A stretch of DNA of 64,000 nucleotides from Chryseobacterium nepalense (GTDB lineage Bacteria; Bacteroidota; Bacteroidia; Flavobacteriales; Weeksellaceae): assembly GCF_023195755.1 (NCBI RefSeq), contig NZ_CP096203.1:1860001-1924000 (forward strand), read 5' to 3'. Position numbers and translations under genes: made by a program. A model generated the notes under the pieces. That model did no database searches. It was not told where the DNA came from and worked only from the letters and a program-made list of their open reading frames with translations. Of the stretch, positions 16,863 to 25,076 are shown one piece after another. The first letter of the stretch is position 1. Every line of letters starts with the position of its first letter.

Positions 16863-17615
16863 ATGTTCAAATACACCTGTTTTCTCATCGCATTTTTTAT
16901 TTTCCCCAATGCTTTCAGGGCACAAAACACAAAACTGGAAAATAAAGAGCAATATTTTTTAACTCAGTATAAAAAGTATTCCGAAAATGAAGATTACGAT
17001 AGCAAAGCAGATGAGTCTTTGAAATTTTCCGGTGAATTTAAAAAATTCATTGCTGAAAATCCTGAAACCCTCACCTATGACTTTAAACTCCTGAAGAAAA
17101 AATTGTTCATCGCTACGTCAGCAGATAAAAAGTTAAGATTCTATGGTTGGGACACAGAATTGGGAGGAACGATGAAAAGTTTTGATCAGATTATTCAGTA
17201 CTCTTCCAATGGAAAAGCAAAAACCATTTTTAATAAAGACCAGGCAGATACTGCATATTTTACTTCTGAAATTATAAAAGTCACCCTCAATAAGCAGATT
17301 TACTATCTTGTTATTTCCAATGGTATTTTTTCTTCAAAAGATAATGCTCAAAGAGTTCAGGCATTTACTATCAGTAATAACAGATTAATTGATTCCAACA
17401 AAATTTTCAGGACCAAAACCACAGCCCTTAATAAAATTCAGATTGATTTTGATTTTTTTAGTGTGGTTAACAGACCGGAGCGTCCATTAAAATTGATTAA
17501 ATTTGAACAAAATAAATTGTATATTCCTCTAGTTGATAAGGAAGGAAAAGTTTCTGATAAGTTTTTGATATATCAATTGAATAATAATTACTTTCAATAT
17601 ATTGGAATACAATAA
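16863..17615 (+). CDS. Secreted hypothetical protein
   Basis: About 250 residues. The start at ATG 16863, one base after the previous stop, gives a clean signal peptide (MFKYTCFLIAFFIFPNAFRAQ); an upstream in-frame ATG would overlap the thioredoxin gene and spoil it. The mature protein is Lys-rich and beta-rich with no family I recognise. Its position between thioredoxin-like and TlpA genes suggests an envelope role. Confidence 0.8.
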   Translation: MFKYTCFLIAFFIFPNAFRAQNTKLENKEQYFLTQYKKYSENEDYDSKADESLKFSGEFKKFIAENPETLTYDFKLLKKKLFIATSADKKLRFYGWDTELGGTMKSFDQIIQYSSNGKAKTIFNKDQADTAYFTSEIIKVTLNKQIYYLVISNGIFSSKDNAQRVQAFTISNNRLIDSNKIFRTKTTALNKIQIDFDFFSVVNRPERPLKLIKFEQNKLYIPLVDKEGKVSDKFLIYQLNNNYFQYIGIQ

Positions 17616-17633
17616 ATACCAGGAGAATTATTT

Positions 17634-18173
17634 ATGAAAAAAAATCTAATCTACATCGTATTAATCGCTGTCATTGCGGTGATCGCTTTCGTTCCCGGCG
17701 TGAAAGAAAAACTGCAGGATGCTTTTTTTCCTATTGCCACAATTGAAAATGCAGTACATGTGACGGAAGAAGATTATGATATCGACCTGCAGGGAATCAA
17801 TGTTCCGAGTACCAATCTCAAAACTTTTAAAAACAAAGCTGTATTTCTTAATTTCTGGGGAACCTGGTGTCCACCGTGCAGAAAAGAATGGCCTTCGATA
17901 CAAAAGCTCTACGACACCCGAAAAGAACATGTGGATTTCGTGCTTATTGCAATGAATGATCAGGAAGATGCCGTAAGAAAATTTCTGAAGGAAAATAATT
18001 ATACCGTTCCCGTTTATATTGCACAAAGTCCCATTTCAGAAAAAATACTTCCGAAAGTGTTCCCAACCACTTACCTTCTTGATAAAGACGGAAGAATCAT
18101 TATTAAAGAAGATGCGTCAAGAGACTGGAATACAGAATCTGTACATCAGTTTATAGATAATATTATCAAATAA
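17634..18173 (+). CDS. TlpA-like membrane-anchored thiol-disulfide oxidoreductase
   Basis: 179 residues. An N-terminal hydrophobic anchor (residues 4-22) is followed by a periplasmic thioredoxin fold with FWGTWCPPCRKEWP (active-site CPPC) and the cis-Pro loop VFPTTYLLDKDG. Such proteins reduce or shuffle disulfides in the envelope, for example in cytochrome maturation. It is the last of the four-gene run behind aroC (18-base gap). Confidence 0.9.
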   Translation: MKKNLIYIVLIAVIAVIAFVPGVKEKLQDAFFPIATIENAVHVTEEDYDIDLQGINVPSTNLKTFKNKAVFLNFWGTWCPPCRKEWPSIQKLYDTRKEHVDFVLIAMNDQEDAVRKFLKENNYTVPVYIAQSPISEKILPKVFPTTYLLDKDGRIIIKEDASRDWNTESVHQFIDNIIK

Positions 18174-18254
18174 TTTTTAACGTTCCATAAGACTTCATTG
18201 GTACAGAATTTGTGAATTAAGTACCGTTGTAGAATTATTAAAATTAAACACAAA

Positions 18255-18602
18255 ATGAAATATTCAAAATTAAGTCTGGCAAAAGAAGCCATCAATCACA
18301 AAGGTTTTGTGAAAAAAATCCCCGACATTTTCAGAATGGTGAGGATGTGGAGAAAAGGAGAATACCCGATGAGATCCATTGATATTATTCTTCCGCTTTT
18401 AGGGGTATTGTACATTATCTCACCGATTGATCTGCTTCCTGAAGTTGCTGTTCCCGTAATCGGAGTGCTGGATGATCTGGCCGTTTTATCGCTTACCATT
18501 CCGAAACTGATTAAAGAAGTAGATAAATTCCTTCTTTGGGAAGCCGAACGACAATATAGCAAAGACAGTACGAAAGTAATCAATGCCGAAATCGTAAAAT
18601 AA
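18255..18602 (+). CDS. YkvA-family (DUF1232) membrane protein
   Basis: 115 residues. The DUF1232 signature is clear: hydrophobic IIL(P)LLGVLYIISPIDLLPE followed by VPVIGVLDDLAVLSL. The function of the family is unknown. It is a single gene with a terminator immediately after. Confidence 0.9.
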   Translation: MKYSKLSLAKEAINHKGFVKKIPDIFRMVRMWRKGEYPMRSIDIILPLLGVLYIISPIDLLPEVAVPVIGVLDDLAVLSLTIPKLIKEVDKFLLWEAERQYSKDSTKVINAEIVK

Positions 18603-18605
18603 AAA

Positions 18606-18630
18606 AAACATCCTTTTGGGTGTTTTTTTG
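18606..18630 (+). terminator. Terminator after the YkvA gene
   Basis: ACATCC pairs with GGGTGT around TTTT, then seven T. Confidence 0.75.
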
Positions 18631-18705
18631 TGAATAAAAATCCAGTCGCTTTATCATAATGGAACGATAAAACCTCACAATTCAACTGCGAAGTAAAATT
18701 CACAA

Positions 18706-18735
18706 TTGACTTTCAACATCATTTCCTTAAATTTG
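18706..18735 (+). promoter_or_regulatory. Promoter of the UMP synthase gene
   Basis: TTG (18706-18708), 19 bases, then TAAATTTG (18728-18735), 19 bases before the ATG at 18755. Confidence 0.75.
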
Positions 18736-18754
18736 CAACATCTAATAAAAAATA

Positions 18755-20134
18755 ATGGAAAGTAAAAAAGAATTCTTTTTAGAGTGCTATAAACTTGGCA
18801 TCATCAAATTCGGAAGATTTACATTAAAAAGCGGTATTGAAAGTCCTTTTTATGTAGACTTAAGACCATTGGCTTCAGATCCGAAAATCCTAAAAAACTT
18901 AGCCAATTATTTACTGGACATGCTTCCTCTGGATAATTTTGATCTGATCTGCGGAGTTCCTTATGCTGCCCTTCCGATGGCTACAGCAATGTCTCTGGAA
19001 AGTTATATTCCATTAATTATAAAAAGAAAAGAAGCCAAAAACTATGGCACCAAAAAACTGATTGAAGGAATTTACCAGAAAGGACAAAACTGCCTTTTGG
19101 TAGAAGATGTGATTACTTCAGGAAAATCTTTGATTGAAACCATTGCAGAAGTTGAGCAGGAAGACATCAAAGTTGCTGATATCGTAGTTGTTCTCGACAG
19201 GGAACAAGGTGGAAAAGAACTTCTTGAAAGCAGAGGATACAGAGTTCACACACTTTTCAATATTTCGGAAGTATGTTCTATCCTTTGGGAAAACGGAGAA
19301 TTATCAGATGATGAAGTGAAAAGAATTCAGGATTTCCTGCAGGGAAATCACATTCAGTTTGAAGAAATAACAAGAGCTTCCTACGAACAGAAACTCAGCA
19401 CCGCACAGCATTCTGTTTCTAAAAAACTATTGGAAACTGCACTTGCCAAACAATCCAATCTTATCGCTTCTGCTGATGTTACCACAACTCAGGGATTATT
19501 GGATCTCGCAGAAAAAGTAGGTCCTCATGTGATTGCTTTAAAAACACATATCGACATTATATCTGATTTCGAATATGAAAAAACAATTACTCCGCTTAAA
19601 GCATTGGCTGCAAAACATAATTTCCTGCTTATGGAAGACAGAAAATTTGCAGACATCGGAAATACTCAGGAATTGCAGTTTACAAGCGGTGTATTTAAAA
19701 TTACGGACTGGGCAGACTTTGTAACATCTCAGGTTATCGGAGGGTTTGAATCTTTAGACTGTTTTAAAAATGTAGGTGTCGTTGCCATCATCGGAATGTC
19801 TTCAAAAGGTGCTTTAACCACCAGTGCATATCGTGAAGAAGCACTAAAGATTGCAGCATCCCATCCTAATGTAATCGGCGGAGTTTCCCAAAACCCGCTT
19901 CCGGAAGAAATGCTGCTCTTCACGCCGGGTGTAAATCTTGCAGATTCCGGAGACGGGAAAGGACAGCAGTACAATACCCCTGAACATGTATTCAAAACAC
20001 TTCACACCGATTTCATCATTGTAGGAAGAGGAATTTACAAAGCTGAAAATCCTGCCGAAGCTGCCATGCTGTATAAAAATGAAGGATGGAAAGCCTATCT
20101 GAATTCCCTTGAAAAAAAACTAACTCAAAGTTAA
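18755..20134 (+). CDS. pyrEF: Bifunctional UMP synthase: orotate phosphoribosyltransferase + OMP decarboxylase
   Basis: 459 residues. The N-terminal half (about 1-190) is OPRT: LKSGIESPFYVDLRP, ICGVPYAALPMATA and the PRPP loop LLVEDVITSGKS. The C-terminal half (about 210-455) is orotidine-5'-phosphate decarboxylase with the catalytic LMEDRKFADIGNT motif, ALKTHIDII and GRGIYKAENP. The fused protein would convert orotate to UMP. The domain order and the eukaryotic-like decarboxylase motif resemble animal UMPS rather than separate bacterial PyrE and PyrF. It has its own promoter at 18706-18735. Confidence 0.93.
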   Translation: MESKKEFFLECYKLGIIKFGRFTLKSGIESPFYVDLRPLASDPKILKNLANYLLDMLPLDNFDLICGVPYAALPMATAMSLESYIPLIIKRKEAKNYGTKKLIEGIYQKGQNCLLVEDVITSGKSLIETIAEVEQEDIKVADIVVVLDREQGGKELLESRGYRVHTLFNISEVCSILWENGELSDDEVKRIQDFLQGNHIQFEEITRASYEQKLSTAQHSVSKKLLETALAKQSNLIASADVTTTQGLLDLAEKVGPHVIALKTHIDIISDFEYEKTITPLKALAAKHNFLLMEDRKFADIGNTQELQFTSGVFKITDWADFVTSQVIGGFESLDCFKNVGVVAIIGMSSKGALTTSAYREEALKIAASHPNVIGGVSQNPLPEEMLLFTPGVNLADSGDGKGQQYNTPEHVFKTLHTDFIIVGRGIYKAENPAEAAMLYKNEGWKAYLNSLEKKLTQS

Positions 20135-20167
20135 TTTAAATATTAGAGGACTTTCTGTAAAATAAGT

Positions 20168-20175
20168 TATATTTG
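20168..20175 (+). promoter_or_regulatory. -7 box TATATTTG before the 938-residue gene
   Basis: TATATTTG, 17 bases before the TTG start at 20193. Confidence 0.65.
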
Positions 20176-20192
20176 AACCATATCACAGTTAA

Positions 20193-23009
20193 TTGAGAAA
20201 TATTTGCATTGGCCTTTTTTTGTTTTTGGGTGTTGTAGAGGTATCTGCACAGAAAGACAGTATTTATATTGAAGCAAAACTGTCTTCAGACAAAAAACTG
20301 CTGCATGTAAATCAGGAGCTGGTCTATTATAACAATTCTAAAGCAGCTCTGAATACAGTGAAACTTTTGAACTGGGTATCCGCGTACAATAAAAGAGGAA
20401 CATCACTGGTTTACCGTAAGCTGGAAGACCGCAATACTGATCTTCACTTTGCTGAAAAAAAAGAGCTCGGAAAATTACTCAATTTGAAAATTCAGGATTC
20501 CGACCAGGAAATTCCAATGACTGCTATTTCGGAGGAAAATATTTTTTTACCCCTGAAAAAAGTGCTGCAGCCCGGCGAACAGGTAAAATTAAAACTGCAA
20601 TATGAAATTCAGCTTCCCGACAAAAAATTTACGGGATACGGAACTTCAGATAAAAATGTAGCATTAAAATATTTCTTTATTGTCCCGGATCGTTTTGATC
20701 CGGACAATATTTCTAAAAGGGATTATCATGATATCGAAGAATCCGTAAGTTTCAATACGTACTGGAAGATTAATTTTGATCTGCCTGTTAATTATTTTAT
20801 CGAAAGTAATCTTCAGCAGTTTCAGATGAATTCTTTCATGGGGTATCTTGACTCCGATCCAGAATTTCTCATTTCACAGAATGAATATCCATCAATCATC
20901 ATCAACAATGATGATATCAGAACTGAAATAAAATTCGGATATAATTTAACACCGGAAGAAAAACAAAATCTGGAGTTTTATCTGCCGCTTCACCTGAAAT
21001 TTATCAAAGACAGAACGGGAACTGTTCCTCAAAGAATTTTTATCTCAGATAAATTCAGGGCTAAAGAAGATTTTTTCGGAAATAATGATATTACATTCTG
21101 GAAGTTCAGATTTCAGCTTTTTAATGATGCTCAGAAGACCGATCTAGATTATTTCGGGATTGTGGCTAAAAAAGTATTGGAGGAAAGCATTATTACCGAT
21201 AAACAGGATGATCACTGGTTTAAAAACGGATTGAAATCTTACCTTGAAATTCAATACCTCAAGAAATTCTATGGTGACACCAAACTCCTTGGCAGCTTAC
21301 CGGAAACCAAAATTTTCGGGATCAAACCATTAAAGCTGTTTTATGCTTCGGATGTAAAGCTTATTGAACGGTACGGACTAACCTACCAATACATCATGTC
21401 CCAGAATCTTGATCAGAAAATTGATGAGAAATACACGGTCCTGAGCAACTTTAATGATATGGCCATCAGCAGTTTTGAAACCGGGACCTTATTCAATTAT
21501 TCGGCGGATAAAATGGGCTATGAGAATTTTGACAGTCTTGTTCAGAAATTTATTTCAAAGAATACGGACAAACAGGTTAATCCAGATGATTTTATAAAAG
21601 AATTAGCGGAGCAGGATAAGAGAACAGCTTATCTGTCCGACTTTTTACAACACAAAAACAGGGTAAATTTTAAGCTTAAAAGGTTTCGGAAAGAGGGAGA
21701 TTCTCTTCATATAAAAATTAATAAAAATACCCCCGCCAATATTCCGGTAAAACTGCAGACAGAATCTAAAGATGGCGATACAAAAGAATATTGGGTAGAA
21801 ACGGAAGAAAATGAAAAAACAAAAACATTTTCTATTCCTGCCGAAAATGTCAACAAAATTACCCTGAATGATGATTACATTTTCCCGGAAGCCAATTACA
21901 GGGATAATTTTCTGTATGCGAAAGGATTTTTTTCCAACATGAGAAAAATCAAACTGAAATTTATCAAAGATATCCCGAATCCTGAATTCAATGAAATCTA
22001 TATCAGCCCGAGGGTTCGTTTCAGCAATACATATGATAAATTCCTGATCGGGTTCAACTTTAAGAATCAGTCTTTTTTTGATCAGAAATTTTTATATTCT
22101 TTTACTCCGACCTACAGTACGGGAACAGGTAAACTTACCGGATCCGGAGCTGTTAACTATTCTTTTCTGCCGGCAGAAAGTATTTTCAGAAGCATTACTT
22201 TCGGAGTTTCAGGATCTTATTTCCATTATGATTACGATCTGGCTTACAGCAAAGGTTCCGTTTATTCAAATTTTAACTTCAGAAAAAATCCAAGAAGTAC
22301 CGTAAGCAGAAGCGTGGGAATTTCTTACAACTATTTTGAGAGAGATCTCAGCCCTCTGATGATTGCCAATAATGATTATGATAAATACAATCTTTGGAGC
22401 GTAGGTTACGGATACAATGACAGCCAGAGCATTCATGAGAAAAGCCTCGGAATCAACACCCAATGGATGGAAGATTTCCACAAAGTAACCGCAGAAGGCT
22501 TTTACCGCTGGGAATTTGCTCCGAGACAAAAACTAAGTGTCCGACTTTTTGCAGGATATTTTATTAAAAACAATACAAGAAATAATACTTTCAACTACGG
22601 AATTTCCAGAGTTTCCGATTACTCTTTCTCCTATAATCTGTTGGGGCAAAGCGCAACCGGAGGTATCCTTTCACAACAATACATTCTGGCTGATGGAGGT
22701 TTCAAATCTTTCATTCCGGGAACCGTCAACAAATGGATTACCTCTGTAAATGTAGATACCAGTGTCTGGAAAATTTTCCACATTTATGCGGATGCAGGTG
22801 TATATGACAATAAAAACCAATCTGCCAAGTTCATTTGGGACAGCGGTGTAAAGGTGCGTGTCATTCCGGATTTTCTTGAAATCTATTTTCCGATACAGTC
22901 GTCATTAGGCTTTGAACCGGGATTCAAGGATTATGGGAAGCGCATACGATATACTTTAATTCTTAATCTGAGTTCTATTATCAATGCAGCCAGACGAGGT
23001 TGGTATTAA
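20193..23009 (+). CDS. M1-peptidase-like protein fused to an outer-membrane beta-barrel, catalytic motif missing
   Basis: 938 residues with a signal peptide (MRNICIGLFLFLGVVEVSAQ) that fixes the TTG start. The first half resembles an M1 aminopeptidase-type architecture: an N-terminal beta domain, then a helical region with HWFKNGLKSYLEIQYLKKFYG (about 341-361), which matches the post-active-site WxNEGLxxYxE segment. However, no HExxH zinc motif is present. The C-terminal third (after about 620) is a beta-barrel with amphipathic strands, ending IINAARRGWY. It is probably an outer-membrane protein; peptidase activity is doubtful. A TATATTTG box lies upstream. Confidence 0.75.
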   Translation: MRNICIGLFLFLGVVEVSAQKDSIYIEAKLSSDKKLLHVNQELVYYNNSKAALNTVKLLNWVSAYNKRGTSLVYRKLEDRNTDLHFAEKKELGKLLNLKIQDSDQEIPMTAISEENIFLPLKKVLQPGEQVKLKLQYEIQLPDKKFTGYGTSDKNVALKYFFIVPDRFDPDNISKRDYHDIEESVSFNTYWKINFDLPVNYFIESNLQQFQMNSFMGYLDSDPEFLISQNEYPSIIINNDDIRTEIKFGYNLTPEEKQNLEFYLPLHLKFIKDRTGTVPQRIFISDKFRAKEDFFGNNDITFWKFRFQLFNDAQKTDLDYFGIVAKKVLEESIITDKQDDHWFKNGLKSYLEIQYLKKFYGDTKLLGSLPETKIFGIKPLKLFYASDVKLIERYGLTYQYIMSQNLDQKIDEKYTVLSNFNDMAISSFETGTLFNYSADKMGYENFDSLVQKFISKNTDKQVNPDDFIKELAEQDKRTAYLSDFLQHKNRVNFKLKRFRKEGDSLHIKINKNTPANIPVKLQTESKDGDTKEYWVETEENEKTKTFSIPAENVNKITLNDDYIFPEANYRDNFLYAKGFFSNMRKIKLKFIKDIPNPEFNEIYISPRVRFSNTYDKFLIGFNFKNQSFFDQKFLYSFTPTYSTGTGKLTGSGAVNYSFLPAESIFRSITFGVSGSYFHYDYDLAYSKGSVYSNFNFRKNPRSTVSRSVGISYNYFERDLSPLMIANNDYDKYNLWSVGYGYNDSQSIHEKSLGINTQWMEDFHKVTAEGFYRWEFAPRQKLSVRLFAGYFIKNNTRNNTFNYGISRVSDYSFSYNLLGQSATGGILSQQYILADGGFKSFIPGTVNKWITSVNVDTSVWKIFHIYADAGVYDNKNQSAKFIWDSGVKVRVIPDFLEIYFPIQSSLGFEPGFKDYGKRIRYTLILNLSSIINAARRGWY

Positions 23010-23030
23010 TAAACTCCTGTAATAAAAAAT

Positions 23031-23060
23031 TGCCTCAGAAGTTAATCTGAGGCATTAGAA
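23031..23060. terminator. Bidirectional terminator between convergent genes
   Basis: TGCCTCAG (23031-23038) pairs with CTGAGGCA (23046-23053); T-rich tails on both strands. Confidence 0.85.
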
Positions 23061-23076
23061 TTTTAGATTCTATAAA

Positions 23077-23934
23077 TTAATCTTTCAGGATTTTTTGCGA
23101 AACCGGTTCGTTGTTAACAATACCTGTTACAATATAACTTCCTTTTTGCAGCTCATCAACATTTAATGATCCATTTTCTTTAACAGAAGCTGTTTTTACG
23201 ACTTGTCCCATCATATTGTATACTTTTACATCTTTCACATCCGTACCAAAAATAATTTCATTGTTTTTTACAAAAGTATTTTTGATGAAATTAGGACGTA
23301 CAGCGTTAGCAGAAATATCATTAACCGCTAAAGTTCCCCCCTGTGGAGTAGGCAATCCTATGGTGAAATCCACATTATTGTTGTTGGTATCACCTGAAAC
23401 TCTGGTAATGGAATTCAGAATGGTTGGCGATGGTGCTGCTCCTGCTCCTTCATACTGATTAGCTGTTCCATATCCTACAAAATCTAAAACATTGGAAGCT
23501 GTAGGACCTGTTACCTGTGTGGCATTACTTGCCAGCGCTACTTTTCCGGAGGTGAGCCCTATCCCTAGCCCTGCACCTACAATCGGACCAGATCCGTCGA
23601 AGTTCAATACAACATTAACCACAAGATTCGGGTTGATAAGATTGATCAATCCGCCGCCGTCACCGCCTTCCTGGATGAGATAGGTTTGTCCCGGTGGTAA
23701 GGTGATGGTAGGTAATGTGTGATATTGTGTAAATGCTCCTGTAGCGGAACCATACTGAATGGTTGCACCCGTTAAGGTTGCTGTTGAATTCCCGATGTTT
23801 TTCAACTCTATGAAGTCATTTGTTAAAGTTGCCCCTAAAAGGCCTCCTCCAGTATAAACTTCATTAATTACAATCTGTGCATTAGAAAATGCCGTCATCG
23901 AGACAAGCCCGATAAAAGTAAATGCTTTTTTCAT
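23077..23934 (-). CDS. Lamin-tail domain protein with T9SS sorting domain
   Basis: About 285 residues from ATG 23934, chosen because it gives a signal peptide (MKKAFTFIGLVSMTAFSNAQ); the upstream extension is implausible. A lamin-tail (LTD) domain (IVINEVYTGGG ... FIELKNIGNSTATLTG ... ITLPPGQTYLIQEGG) leads to a C-terminal type IX sorting domain (VKVYNMMGQVVKTA ... VSQKILKD). It is a surface or extracellular protein. A paralogue lies just upstream on the same strand. Confidence 0.88.
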   Translation of the reverse strand: MKKAFTFIGLVSMTAFSNAQIVINEVYTGGGLLGATLTNDFIELKNIGNSTATLTGATIQYGSATGAFTQYHTLPTITLPPGQTYLIQEGGDGGGLINLINPNLVVNVVLNFDGSGPIVGAGLGIGLTSGKVALASNATQVTGPTASNVLDFVGYGTANQYEGAGAAPSPTILNSITRVSGDTNNNNVDFTIGLPTPQGGTLAVNDISANAVRPNFIKNTFVKNNEIIFGTDVKDVKVYNMMGQVVKTASVKENGSLNVDELQKGSYIVTGIVNNEPVSQKILKD

Positions 23935-24045
23935 AATTAAGTGATTTATGTTAGATTTAAAGTTCAACAAAATAAATGCCAAATAATCAAGCATATACCA
24001 CGTTTATTACAAAAAATTCATTTTATTTTAATTATATAAATAAAA

Positions 24046-24072
24046 AAACCACTTTTTACAAAGTGGTTTTTA
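24046..24072. terminator. Terminator of the second LTD gene
   Basis: AACCACTT pairs with AAGTGGTT around a 7-base loop, with T-runs on both strands. Confidence 0.8.
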
Positions 24073-24092
24073 TCTGGTATACGAAGTTAATT

Positions 24093-24926
24093 TTAGTCTT
24101 TCAGAATCTTTTGAGAAACCGGCTGATTATTTACCGTACCTGTTACAATATAATTTCCTTTTTGTAATTCAGCAACGCTTAAAGACTCGTTTGCCTTTAC
24201 AGATGCTGTTTTTACAACCTGTCCATACATATTATAAACTTTTACATCATTTGCCTGAGCACCAAATGTAATTTCTTCATTTTTCACAAAAGTATTTTTA
24301 ATGAAGTTTCCTTTGGTTTTAGATAAATCAGCAACAGCTAAACTACCTGAGTTTGAATTTTGAGGAGTAGGCGTACCCGCAGTAAAATCAGCACCATTAT
24401 TATTGGTATCCCCTGAAGTTCTTGCAATAGAAGTTGTATTAGACGGTGCTGGCGCAGCAGCAGATCCTTCATAATAACTAGCGGTAGAACCGTAACCTAA
24501 AAAATCAATTACATTAGAGCTTGTTGCAGATGTAGGCGCTGTGCTATCAGTCGTTAAAGCAAGTTTACCTGCTGTTCCTGATAAATTAATAGTTCCTACT
24601 GCATCCGGTGTCGGCAAATCAGTTCCCGCCGTCCCTGCACTTCCTTCCTGAAGAAGATACGTTTGGCCCGGAGCTAATGTTATAGTAGGTAATGCATGAT
24701 TACTATTTCCACCGTTGAAAGTACCGGCCGCAGAAGCATACTGCAAATACGCACCCGTTAAAGTTACAGAGGTAGATCCGATATTTTTTAATTCTACAAA
24801 ATCATACTTGTACAAAATAGCAGAATTGCTTCCACCACCTGCTCCATAAATTTCATTAATTACAATTTGTGCATTTGCAAAAGCAGATACAGAAACTATA
24901 CTCAAAATTGTAAAGATTTTTTTCAT
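24093..24926 (-). CDS. Lamin-tail domain protein with T9SS sorting domain, paralogue
   Basis: 277 residues with signal peptide MKKIFTILSIVSVSAFANAQ, LTD domain (IVINEIYGAGGG ... DFVELKNIGSTSVTLTG ... ITLAPGQTYLLQEG) and a sorting domain nearly the same as that of the downstream gene (NTFVKN.EI.FG, DVKVYNM, SQKILKD). The two genes evidently arose by tandem duplication, with divergence in the middle. Each has its own terminator. Promoter at 24961-24968. Confidence 0.88.
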   Translation of the reverse strand: MKKIFTILSIVSVSAFANAQIVINEIYGAGGGSNSAILYKYDFVELKNIGSTSVTLTGAYLQYASAAGTFNGGNSNHALPTITLAPGQTYLLQEGSAGTAGTDLPTPDAVGTINLSGTAGKLALTTDSTAPTSATSSNVIDFLGYGSTASYYEGSAAAPAPSNTTSIARTSGDTNNNGADFTAGTPTPQNSNSGSLAVADLSKTKGNFIKNTFVKNEEITFGAQANDVKVYNMYGQVVKTASVKANESLSVAELQKGNYIVTGTVNNQPVSQKILKD

Positions 24927-24960
24927 GACGTTAAGATTTAATTATTAATAATTTACACGC

Positions 24961-24992
24961 CAAAATTACGCCAATTTTTCTTCATAAGACAA
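24961..24992 (-). promoter_or_regulatory. Promoter of the second LTD gene
   Basis: On the minus strand TTG (24992-24990), 21 bases, then TAATTTTG (24968-24961), 34 bases before the ATG. Confidence 0.65.
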
Positions 24993-25076
24993 TAATTGGG
25001 TTAATTTTTTGTTAATAATACTAAAAGCATTTCCATAAACTATTTTTAAGTATTTTTACCGATTATTTCTAAAGGC

